Below, in pieces: positions 20,139 through 28,545 of a stretch of 64,000 nucleotides of DNA (positions within the stretch are counted from its first letter, which is position 1; each line of letters opens with the position of its first letter). The stretch is from Kalmanozyma brasiliensis GHG001. Lineage: Eukaryota > Basidiomycota > Ustilaginomycetes > Ustilaginales. The stretch spans positions 314,779-378,778 of the forward strand of contig NW_015961965.1 of the NCBI RefSeq assembly GCF_000497045.1. The letters are read 5' to 3'. The notes beneath the pieces were generated by a model that did no database searches, was not told where the DNA came from, and saw only the letters and a program-made list of their open reading frames with translations. The translations under genes and the position numbers were made by a program.

Positions 20139-22336
20139 CTACTGCAGCTGAACGTGCTTCTCCTCGCTTCCCGTGGAAGACAGCACGCTGGCACCTGGCT
20201 TCTCCACCTTGCCCTCCTCACTGGTCACCCTGTTCTCCTCTCCCGTCCTCTGCTCGCTCCTCCCCTCTTCTCCCTTCTTCCCGCTGAGCACGCCGCCAAC
20301 AATCTTGACAATCAACCCTCTGCCCTCCCACAGCGGCAAGAAAGTAAAGATCAACAGCGCCGCGAAAGCCCAGATGATCGCCACCACCACCCATCCAACA
20401 AAGAAATCGCGACTGAACCCGTACTTGGCCGCATACATGATGAAGGGCCAAAGCACCCAGACTGCGAGGAAGAGGACGAGGCCGGTGATGCCCGCGATGC
20501 GGGACTGGTGGTTCATAAAGCGGATTTCGGCGTCGCTGTAGGGATGATCTCGCGAGGCGGGGTTGCCGACGGGAGTGCCACCGAGAGTCGTCAGATTTTC
20601 GGCATCGGTGTTCTTGAGGTCGTCGCGAGAACTGTTGGTGGAGCCGTCGTCTTGGATGAGTTTGATATCGTTGAATCGCTCCCATTCGAAGTTGTCCTGT
20701 GGGTAGGCGAAGGTGATGAGGGGCGAGAGGATGGCGGGGAGGAAAGCGGCGACGATGGTTCCCCACATGCACGGCAACAGTGCACCGGTGGTGGTTACAT
20801 CCAACACACCACCACCGTAGACGCTGGCGGTACCCAACCAAGTTCCCAAACCAGCCAGCATGCCAACCACAGGCGCAATCACCGCAGCATACCACGTCTG
20901 ACGCCTCCACAGCACCGTCAGTGGCAACGTCACCATCGCTGGACAGGTGATGAGACCGAGGAAGTAGAGCGTCCACGTCAGGTCGATGCCGACGTAGTAG
21001 AGCATGGTGCTGAAGGCGGAGGCGAAGATGGCGAAGGCGATGCAGGCGATTCGGGAGACGCGGATGACTTGGGCGTCGGTTGCGGTGGGACGGATGTAAG
21101 TGTGGTAGACGTCGGAGGATACGATGCTCGATACTGCGATGAGTTGGGCCGAAGTGGTCGAGGTGACTGCCATGAAGATGAGGATCACCACTGCGACCGC
21201 ACCGCCCTTACCGGCGACCGCCAGGGCGGCATATCCGAGGGGAAGACCGGAAGACAGCTCGGTAGCCGAAAGAGCGCGACCGTAAGCAGGCCACACAGGG
21301 TTCGTCTGCAACGCCCATCCCGCAAGTCCCATCACCGTACCGAGACACCAAGGAAGACCGAAGTACAGCACGCCACCCAGAATGTAACCGGGAACAGCGG
21401 CGGCGATGTCCGCCGAATAACTCTTTTGCCAGTAGGAGCTGTCCATGACGACAAGACCGAAGTTGCCGAGCGTATGCAAAATCCCGAACTCCACCGCGCC
21501 CTTGGATGTCATGGTGAGGACGGAACCGTTGAAGTTGCCGGCGATCTTGGTGGCAGCATTGGCCTCAACGACGATCTCCCACAGATGAGCCGGGCTGCGC
21601 ACCGCGTCGTTGGAGAGCGTCTTGAGCGTCAGGAAGAGCACAATGATGAGCAGTGCAACACTGTGCATCCAATCCGTGAGGAAAGTCGCCTTGAGTCCAC
21701 CAGAGATGGTGTACAAACACACCCCCACGGGAAGGAGGAACGTTGAGGCGATAATGTGCATCCCCGTCAACGCGGAGACGGTCGCCGACGCGCCAAGGAG
21801 CATGTTGGCGACCGCGATAGTGTTGTTGGCGAGACAGAAGAACATGTACAGCCAATGGGCGAAGGTGCCATAGCGGACTTTAACGACTTCGAGAATCGTG
21901 TGCGCGTGCGGGGTCTTGAGCTTGCTCTGGATGGCGAGAAGGGCAAAGGCGGAGATCTGCACGAGACAACCGGCAGCAAACCAGTATGCACCTATCCATT
22001 CGAACCAATCTTAAAGCTGAGTCAGTTGTGAACGTATGTATGAGGTAAGAAAGAGATAAACGTACCAGCAAGACCATAGATAAACGTGACGAGGGACGAA
22101 GAGAGGAGCGCGGTGGACCAAGCCCAGGAGGAAAAGACAGCTGTGGCCGTGAGACCCGTGCCCACCTTTCGACCTGCGGTCGCGTAGGTTTCGAAATGCG
22201 CATTGTTCTCCCCATTAAAGCGCCATAGGAGGCGGGTGATGTAGGCCATCACGGCCGCAAAGGCGAACCCGAAGCCGAGGACGACGCCGTACCCGACGCC
22301 CTGGGAGAGCGGGGGTGGGATTGAATCTGCCGCCAT
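20139..22336 (-). CDS. DUR3: Urea/polyamine transporter DUR3 (sodium:solute symporter family)
   Basis: Two exons on the minus strand, 22336-22066 and 22009-20139. They join across a 56-nt intron (22065-22010, GTACGT donor, TTTAAG acceptor) to give 713 residues. The intron restores the phase so that FIYGLAG continues as DWFEWIGAYWFAAGCLVQI, as expected for the family. DUR3 proteins are plasma-membrane proton-coupled high-affinity urea importers that also carry polyamines. About 14-15 hydrophobic segments are visible, with the family blocks GYGVVLGFGFAFAAVMAYIT, SSWAWSTALLSSS and ASTFLLPVGVCLYTISGGLKATFLTDW. The C-terminus is charged and cytosolic-looking. In fungi DUR3 is normally under nitrogen catabolite control by GATA factors. 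A TGATAA at 22841 and a TATA-like TATATA at 22443-22448 lie upstream, but their use is unproven. Confidence 0.93.
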
Positions 22337-23488
22337 TTTGGAGAGGTGACGGAGGGTGGAGGAGATGGGGAGACGTAGGATGCTTGAAGAAGCAGATGGC
22401 AGAGGGGAAGAAGGAGGCGGTTGGATGAAGGAGAGGTAGCGCTATATAAGACGGAGTGGAAGCGACACTACGCGGGACGGAACATCGCCACTCAACCTGC
22501 ATGACTGTTCTTCTCAAACACCTCTCGCGCACCGCTGCAAACATCGCAAGCAGATTCAGGCACCACCCTTTCATGCAGCACTCCCATCTCGGATCGTTTC
22601 GTCCTGCATGAAAAGGGCAAGGTCGCACAAGCGCGGATCGTGAAAGGATACGAATCTGCGTTGCGAATATCGCTTGGAGCATTGCGTGCATCGGTCCCAG
22701 GCGGAGGGATGAGGGCAACGAGGCGGAAGCAGAGCCGCGAAGGTAGCTTTACTTGCCGCCCCGACTCGAGAAATGGAAGAATGCTGAATGATTCTCACAA
22801 GGGATGGCAGCCACTGTGAGAGTCCCGCATCGTTTGCCGCTGATAAAGCTGAACGGCGGAGTGCGGCGATTGCAAAACAGATTGCGAACAGAACGTTCGT
22901 AAACCCCGCATGGCCCCGTCTGAGGATAGGAAAGAACAACGTGCGTTCAAAGGGCAGGCAAGGCAGGACGGAGAAATATGCAGAAGCACAATTTGACGTG
23001 AGACCAACGCAGATGGCGACATCCAAGCGTTCTTGCGCAATTTGGCAGGCGCGCCGTAAAAAGGGTCCCGGCGGGGTTTGCAAGTCAGATGCAACCCGGT
23101 GGTACCGCGTACCGCTGAAAGGGTGTGCACAAGACAATGGTGTGCTTGATCGCACCCTTAGAAGCTTTGCCGCCGTCGCCACTGTCCCTTCGGCGGGCGC
23201 GGATGAATGACAGCGGCCCGTTCCGGGTTGACGCTGCCCATGTAGCCGCGCTTCTAGAAAGTGCGCTCCCCTCCGTTCAGTGCTCAAAGCATGCTTGCGT
23301 ACCTGCTCGACGCACTCTACAGCTCATTATTCTCCGCAAGACGTCTGCTTCGCGGTCCCGAGGCGAGAACCGCACGCTGTCGACCACTGCCCAACTAAGA
23401 TCCTTCAGAGCGAGACGGACACCGGGCAGCAAGACCACGACCAGCCATACGACCGTCTTTCACCAAGGATTTGCTCGTCGGGGAAACA

Positions 23489-23538
23489 TGACCACCGTGC
23501 CGTCCGAACGATAGCATCGACGGCACATAGCATGGTCA
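23489..23538. repeat. Inverted repeat (hairpin)
   Basis: GTGCCGTC (23497-23504) pairs perfectly with GACGGCAC (23519-23526) around a 14-nt loop. It is extended by TGACCA (23489-23494) against TGGTCA (23533-23538). About 14 base pairs in total, roughly 180 bp upstream of tRNA-Ala. Function unknown. Confidence 0.55.
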
Positions 23539-23685
23539 CCAACAGCGATGGTGTACAAGCACGCAATGTGCCGATAATCTAAGTGCGCCTGGTGGTACGG
23601 GGCTAAGCGAGAAAGCGCTAAAAGGGCACGCCATCGCGAGAGATCTTCGCGTCAAGAGCTTCCTACTTGCAGAAACAGATGAAAG

Positions 23686-23695
23686 TATATATAAG
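23686..23695 (+). promoter_or_regulatory. TATA element upstream of tRNA-Ala
   Basis: TATATATAAG centred about 31 nt before the mature 5' end of tRNA-Ala. The tRNA-Phe gene has a similar element at the same distance, which supports a real TFIIIB-positioning role as known for fission yeast tRNA genes. Confidence 0.55.
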
Positions 23696-23721
23696 CAATA
23701 GAGATCAGTTCCACATCGATC

Positions 23722-23806
23722 GGGGGTTTAGCTCAGTTGGTAGAGCGTTCGCTTAGCACTTTGTCTAATTTGCGAAAGGTCGCGTGTTCGACTCATGCAG
23801 TCTCCA
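23722..23806 (+). tRNA. tRNA-Ala (AGC), with 12-nt intron
   Basis: A cloverleaf can be folded. The acceptor GGGGGTT pairs with AGTCTCC, with three G-U pairs. The D arm is GCTC/GAGC. The anticodon stem TTCGC/GCGAA frames loop TTAGCA+T with anticodon AGC at 23755-23757. The T arm GCGTG/CATGC has loop TTCGACT, and the discriminator is A. A 12-nt intron (23759-23770) sits at the canonical position after nucleotide 37. A run of six T (23815-23820) follows as Pol III terminator. The 5' half is that of standard eukaryotic tRNA-Ala. The T arm and 3' acceptor strand differ from the usual sequence but still pair. Confidence 0.85.
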
Positions 23807-23814
23807 TAGCCTTC

Positions 23815-23820
23815 TTTTTT
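23815..23820 (+). terminator. Pol III T-run after tRNA-Ala
   Basis: Six consecutive T residues 9 nt after the discriminator base of tRNA-Ala. This is the standard RNA polymerase III stop signal. Confidence 0.7.
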
Positions 23821-23979
23821 CGTCTCTTCGACCTACCTTGCCCCCCGACTCGATTTGTTTCTGTTGACGGCCGCGCAATCGCGCCTCATCTTCCGAAGAA
23901 GTCGCATGCCTGTGAAGCTCTCCTTTCGCCTCGAGCCATTCTGTAGTTTGCTTTTCTCGAAGAAGGGACGAGAAAAATG

Positions 23980-23987
23980 AAAAAAAA
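23980..23987 (-). terminator. Pol III T-run after tRNA-Phe
   Basis: Eight A on the plus strand are eight T on the transcribed-sense minus strand, starting 6 nt beyond the 3' end of tRNA-Phe. A second run of five T follows at 23973-23977. Confidence 0.7.
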
Positions 23988-23993
23988 GAAACA

Positions 23994-24109
23994 TGCTCCT
24001 TACCTGGGTCGAACAGGTGACCTCCCGATACCTTGTCCACTGGAAACAGTGGCGACTGGTGAAACTGAATTCTTCAGTCGGACGCTCGTACCAACTGAGC
24101 TAAAGAAGC
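23994..24109 (-). tRNA. tRNA-Phe (GAA), with 42-nt intron
   Basis: Minus-strand cloverleaf. The acceptor GCTTCTT pairs with AAGGAGC. The D arm is GCTC/GAGC and the anticodon stem TCCGA/TCGGG. Loop CTGAAG+A carries anticodon GAA at 24075-24073. The T arm is ACCTG/CAGGT with loop TTCGACC, and the discriminator is A. The intron (24071-24030) lies at the canonical 37/38 site and begins AATTC, which can pair with the anticodon as in other eukaryotic pre-tRNAs. At 42 nt it is longer than the usual fungal tRNA-Phe intron. The gene converges on tRNA-Ala, with 187 bp between them. Confidence 0.85.
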
Positions 24110-24134
24110 TCGCTGGAGAGGCGGCCACTTTTTG

Positions 24135-24144
24135 TAAATATATA
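24135..24144 (-). promoter_or_regulatory. TATA element upstream of tRNA-Phe
   Basis: The minus strand reads TATATATTTA, 26-35 nt before the 5' end of tRNA-Phe. It mirrors the element before tRNA-Ala. Confidence 0.5.
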
Positions 24145-25153
24145 GCAATTGACCATGACCCGGCATCGATGCTAGCAAATAGACAGCCATGCGCTTGATG
24201 ACGCCCAACGCCGACGAGATCAACCAGAGGAGGTCAAGATAAGATCTCGATGCGCGCTCAGGTGATCCAGCATGGCTTGCTCTTGCTTTGAGCTTGTCCA
24301 GCAGAATGGTTGACGGCGAATAGGACGTGGGGTCAAGATGGCCTCTCAGGGTCCCAGTCAGGGTCTTGCTGAGATGCACATCAGCCGGTCAATTGGGCCT
24401 CAAGCCTTATCTCGGCTCGAGTGCTTCTTTGACCCGTTCGCCGTTGCTGGAAGAAGCGCGCGAATTAACCTTTTCGTGAACGAGCCAGGCTTGATCATCT
24501 CCTTCCTTCATCTTTGCCGGCGCCTCTCTCCTCGACGTCCTAAGCACCACGCCGGAGCTTCGACTGCATCATCGCGGAGCAGCAACTTGTACGTCCAGCC
24601 ACAATTCGTCAGCGTTCCGCGTGTTGCTCGCATTCACCTCCAACAAGCTTCAAGCGCTTACGTCGTTAGAAGTGGCTACTCACGAATCGGCCCTCGATTC
24701 TTGCCAGAGACTTATCAGCAACCGTGTACCTCCAGCAGCAATTGCGCCACGCTTCCTTTGGCATTCACTCTGGCTTTCGAGCTTTCGTTCCTCGTATAAT
24801 ACACGCAGCCAGGCTTCGACTTACGATTCAACCTTGAGCAACTCTCGCTCGAGTCCGCCCATCTGAATCTCATCCAGTCAGCATCCAGCATCCACCCGAA
24901 CAAGCACACGCTCGGGTCTTGCAACCATCCTCGTAGAGTGTCAGTATAATACTCGACAGAACCTCATTCGATGGCCAGCTTGAGGCCAGCAAGGAGCTCT
25001 CACGGTCAAAAACAGCCGGCAATGCACATCGACTCGATGCAATCCGCCTAAGCCACTCTCCTTTCATCTTTCATCCAGCTCTTGCCGGTCCTCAACGTAC
25101 ACAATCCGGTCTCTAGCACGCTCTTACTGCTGTCCGCTTCCAAACCGTTCACA
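24145..25153. other. Intergenic region upstream of the Zn2Cys6 regulator
   Basis: About 1 kb without a supported gene. The half near 25154 is rich in C and T, consistent with promoter and long 5' UTR. A 153-codon frame (24338-24799) has no recognisable features. An in-frame ATG-less extension of the next gene reaches 25082, but the usual Zn2Cys6 N-terminus starts at 25154. Confidence 0.45.
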
Positions 25154-28120
25154 ATGTCGTCCGCCGACGCCGCCGACTACGGCTTCAAGCGCTTCCGCGT
25201 GTCCAAAGCTTGCATCGTCTGTCGTCTTCGCAAGACAAAGTGCAACGGCGAGCAGCCGTGCGATCGCTGCAAGGCCCACTCGGCGGAGTGCAAGTACGAG
25301 ACCATCGAATCGCCCGCTCCCAAACGTGTCAGTCGGACCGGTTCATCATCCTCGATTCCCAATGCTGGTCGTGGTTCGCAAGGCAGAGACAACAACGATG
25401 ATGACGACAGCGACGATGCCTCGGCTGCCAATCCTGCTGACGCTGCTGCCCAGGCAAGAGCTGCGAAGCGCCAGAAGCGGGCCATGATTGATCAGATTGC
25501 AGACCGTCGATGGGGTGACAGACTGCCTTCACGCTCCTCCAACAACGCGCGCAAGTCTGGCTACGTTCAGCATCATCTCGAGCTCTACGCCTCCGTCGAC
25601 CAGGATGAGCCCGCAGGCCACGACACCGACCTACACACAGAAGATGGCATTCGTGCGCACGACCAGAACACGGGCAACATGCAGTTCTACGGCTTTACAT
25701 CCAATTTCAACTTCCAGCACCGGCTAGCACAGACCGTAGAAGCGCTCCGATTGCGCGAGCAACATCAGCACGCAACAAGCAGCGGTTCGTCTAGAGGAGG
25801 GCCATCGTCTGCGACCAATGGCACATCAGTAGGCGGAGACAAGGGTCGTCGCTCATCTCATCTTCCCGAGAGTATGAAGCTCTGGGGCCACCAAGATATC
25901 ATCTTCCGACAGACTTTGTCAGACAAGTCCTTCCCCACCCTGGATGCCTGCAAAGACGCCGTCGGCGACTCGACCTTCCTGCCGCCGTCCATCGTCGATC
26001 GCTTCATCGAGAACTACATGACGCTCATCCAGCCACAGCTCGGTGCAGTGCCCAAACGGCAGATCGTCAAGTGGGTCAAGGATGCTAAAGCCCTCGGCTA
26101 CCTCTCACGTGGCTTCTCCGGTGTCCCTTCCATGGCCGCATCGGGTCCTGGCAATGCTCCAGCGGGCCAGAAGCTCGGTCCCGCTCCAATGCGTACCAAC
26201 GAGTTGGCGGCGCTCTATGTCGTCCTTGCGTTGGGTGCTTTGATGGACGAAGGAGATTGGGAAGACTGCTTCGCGCCAGTCTCGCTTACTCGAGAAGGTG
26301 CCATCGCTTGCGCCACAACTCTCTTTCTTCTCGCAAAGAAGCGTCTCGAAGAGATTGTCGAGAACTCGAGCATCCAAAGCGCACGCTGTCTCGTGCTCAT
26401 GAGCTTCTTCTCACTCCAGTGGTCAAGTCCCAACGTTGCCTACCTCTACATCGGCTATGCAGCACGCATGTGCATCTCAATAGGGCTTCACCGCGAGACG
26501 TTCTACTCGCCAAACAATCCACGGAGTGCGGAACACCAACAGCTGTGGTGGACATGCTATGGAATCGAGAGGATGATCTCGACCTGGTTCGGTCAGGCGT
26601 CCGCAATCCGCGACGACGACGTCTCGGCGCGCTTGCCGCAACCTGACAACTCGCACGACGCCTACTTGCTCGTATACGCCCAGATCGCACGTATCTGCTC
26701 GGACATGAGCAGACTCTCCGCCAACCCGCCGGCTAACGCCCACGACGTTCTGCTCGCATCCGAACGCATGGAGGCAGAGATGCTGCGCATCCGCCACGAG
26801 GCGCCCAGAGAGCTTGCAATCGGACTGCGCGATGGGTTCAGTCGCGATGCAGACGACGACTCCGATTCGTCTGATCTGGTGGTGCGCCGCTACTCTGTCA
26901 CCATCCTGTGGTGGTATTTGCGTCTGCTCATACACAGCCCGCTCGTCATCTTTGCGCTGTACTGCCGCTCGATTGGAACCGACATCCCCCGAAGCGTGCT
27001 CGACAAGACGCACAGCTCTGCTCGCGCGGGTCAGCAGCTGATTGACGCCATCTCGAATGCAAGGAGCGACATGCCACGACCAGGTCTCGATAACATGCGC
27101 TTCGGCAGCTTCTATCTCGACTCGGCGTGCACCATTGTGTTGGCAGCCATCCTGTGCGACCCGAGCAACCAGGAGCTTGCGTTCGGGTATTTGGCTTCGA
27201 TCGACAGGGCGATCAAGTACCTGGAGAAGAAGGAGCGAATCTACGCGGATCACGGCACCACGGCGTCGCTGCAAAAGGCAAGGGACTTGGTGGTGTTGGC
27301 GCGGCAGGTGGTCAGAGCAGCAGCCGGGCAATCAGCGAGCTCCAAGGTGAACGATCAGAACGCCGCTCGTAGCAAGAGCGTGGCGGCGGCTGCTGCGGCA
27401 TCGGCAGCATCTCCAAATGGCGGCAACAGCACGGTGAACAGCTCGGCAGATGCAGCCAGCAGACTGCCTCGTAGCCGGCTCACGTCGACCTTCTCGACCA
27501 GCTCGGAACGAGGTACAGCAGCAGCTGATGAGGACGGAAGTGGAGAAGACGGCTCGAGCACACCCAATGTGGCCCCGACCTCTCTGCACCGCCTTGGCTC
27601 CGCAGGTATTTCAGGCAACAACCCGGCCATGGATCTATCGGTCGCCTCGCTCGTCGGTCCATCATCTTCTTCTGCAAGCCCAGCCTACAGGCCTCAGTCG
27701 GGCAACACCCCGAGCGCAACAATGGCACCCGATGCAGCGTACAACGAGGGCAAGAGCTACGCCAACGAGCGCGACGAATGGATGCAATACTTCCTTTCGA
27801 ATTTCGACTGGCTCTCTCAACCGGGCACAACGCCTCAACCGCTCCATCCCAGTGGCAATGGCGGCACGAGCATGTCGCCTGGCTTCAACACCGCGGGGAC
27901 CCCAGGTTCTGTTGGTAGGATGTTACCGAGCCATCTCAACGGCAGAGGTGCGACAGCGCTGGCATCGCCTGGTCTGAGCTCGCCTGGAAGTGCGGGTGGG
28001 CCCGCCTCGTTGAGCGAGCTCGACATTGGACTGCTCATGGGTGGAGTCAGCGTCATGGAAGGCGTCACGGATCTCAACGGGGGTGCAGCTGGCGAGAATG
28101 GCAGTGCAGGTGCCGCTTAG
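25154..28120 (+). CDS. Zn2Cys6 fungal transcription factor
   Basis: 988 residues from an ATG in context ACAATGTC, just before the DNA-binding domain. Six cysteines at 20, 23, 30, 36, 39 and 46 give the C-x2-C-x6-C-x5-C-x2-C-x6-C binuclear zinc cluster (CIVCRLRKTKC, then CDRCKAHSAEC). A Fungal_trans middle homology region covers about 270-700, with its typical core AARMCISIGLHRE and LWWTCYGIERMISTWFGQ. The tail has Ser/Ala-rich stretches and an aromatic acidic motif, DEWMQYFLSNFDWLSQ, which could be an activation segment. It acts in the nucleus; target genes cannot be read from sequence. The middle region resembles the class that includes carbon-source regulators such as XlnR and FacB, but I cannot assign it to one. 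No pathway cluster adjoins it. Confidence 0.88.
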   Translation: MSSADAADYGFKRFRVSKACIVCRLRKTKCNGEQPCDRCKAHSAECKYETIESPAPKRVSRTGSSSSIPNAGRGSQGRDNNDDDDSDDASAANPADAAAQARAAKRQKRAMIDQIADRRWGDRLPSRSSNNARKSGYVQHHLELYASVDQDEPAGHDTDLHTEDGIRAHDQNTGNMQFYGFTSNFNFQHRLAQTVEALRLREQHQHATSSGSSRGGPSSATNGTSVGGDKGRRSSHLPESMKLWGHQDIIFRQTLSDKSFPTLDACKDAVGDSTFLPPSIVDRFIENYMTLIQPQLGAVPKRQIVKWVKDAKALGYLSRGFSGVPSMAASGPGNAPAGQKLGPAPMRTNELAALYVVLALGALMDEGDWEDCFAPVSLTREGAIACATTLFLLAKKRLEEIVENSSIQSARCLVLMSFFSLQWSSPNVAYLYIGYAARMCISIGLHRETFYSPNNPRSAEHQQLWWTCYGIERMISTWFGQASAIRDDDVSARLPQPDNSHDAYLLVYAQIARICSDMSRLSANPPANAHDVLLASERMEAEMLRIRHEAPRELAIGLRDGFSRDADDDSDSSDLVVRRYSVTILWWYLRLLIHSPLVIFALYCRSIGTDIPRSVLDKTHSSARAGQQLIDAISNARSDMPRPGLDNMRFGSFYLDSACTIVLAAILCDPSNQELAFGYLASIDRAIKYLEKKERIYADHGTTASLQKARDLVVLARQVVRAAAGQSASSKVNDQNAARSKSVAAAAAASAASPNGGNSTVNSSADAASRLPRSRLTSTFSTSSERGTAAADEDGSGEDGSSTPNVAPTSLHRLGSAGISGNNPAMDLSVASLVGPSSSSASPAYRPQSGNTPSATMAPDAAYNEGKSYANERDEWMQYFLSNFDWLSQPGTTPQPLHPSGNGGTSMSPGFNTAGTPGSVGRMLPSHLNGRGATALASPGLSSPGSAGGPASLSELDIGLLMGGVSVMEGVTDLNGGAAGENGSAGAA

Positions 28121-28545
28121 TGGTCAAGCTTTTGTCATCGAGTAGACTGCAATCGACACGGGGCTTGTTCAAAGCGTGACGTGTGCTGTGCGAGCCATCG
28201 GAAAGGTCGTTCCGGATGATGCCGTAGGCTGTGAGAGAAGGTTACCAAGGGTCTTTATCCGCCAAAGTCTTGTTCGGAACGCGGAAGGTGGAAATTCCCA
28301 GCTGATGCCAAGACCCTGATCAGCTCATAAGCTCATAGCACAGCTTGGCGTGTGCGTCCCCAGGGCTGTGCCCAACACGGTGGTTGGACACCCTGCATCC
28401 CTTTCATTCTCCTCATCATCGCACACCTTCTCTTACCACCTGCATCATCATCTGGCTTTGCACCGAGTCGTCGAATCTTACTCAAAGCTAAAATCTTACG
28501 CACGCTCTCTATACCTCTTCTGCCTTCCAAAAGCTAGCCGACAAC
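28121..28545. other. Intergenic region upstream of the MINDY fusion gene
   Basis: About 425 bp with no gene seen. The second half is pyrimidine-rich and reads like a promoter and 5' leader. Confidence 0.5.

Larger units (their letters stand above)
22337..23721. other. Gene-poor region between DUR3 and tRNA-Ala
   Basis: About 1.4 kb without a protein gene I can support. The DUR3-proximal part holds a TATA-like element (22443-22448) and a GATA-type TGATAA (22841-22846). Two overlapping frames of 129-140 codons (22788-23514) have no recognisable domain, low hydrophobic order and many rare-looking codons, so I judge them chance. An inverted repeat lies at 23489-23538. A TATATATAAG precedes the tRNA. 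Confidence 0.5.

Noticed and set aside
20154..21746. 530-codon open frame antisense to DUR3
   Set aside because: It mirrors the real gene on the other strand, is almost purely charged and polar, and has no domain. Such frames are common opposite GC-rich genes with biased third positions.
22788..23514. Two overlapping frames of 129-140 codons in the DUR3-tRNA gap
   Set aside because: No start context, no domain and no hydrophobic order; they overlap each other in different frames.
24338..24799. 153-codon frame upstream of the Zn2Cys6 gene
   Set aside because: It resembles a pyrimidine-rich 5' leader translated by chance. It is Arg/Ser/Leu-rich, with no family match.
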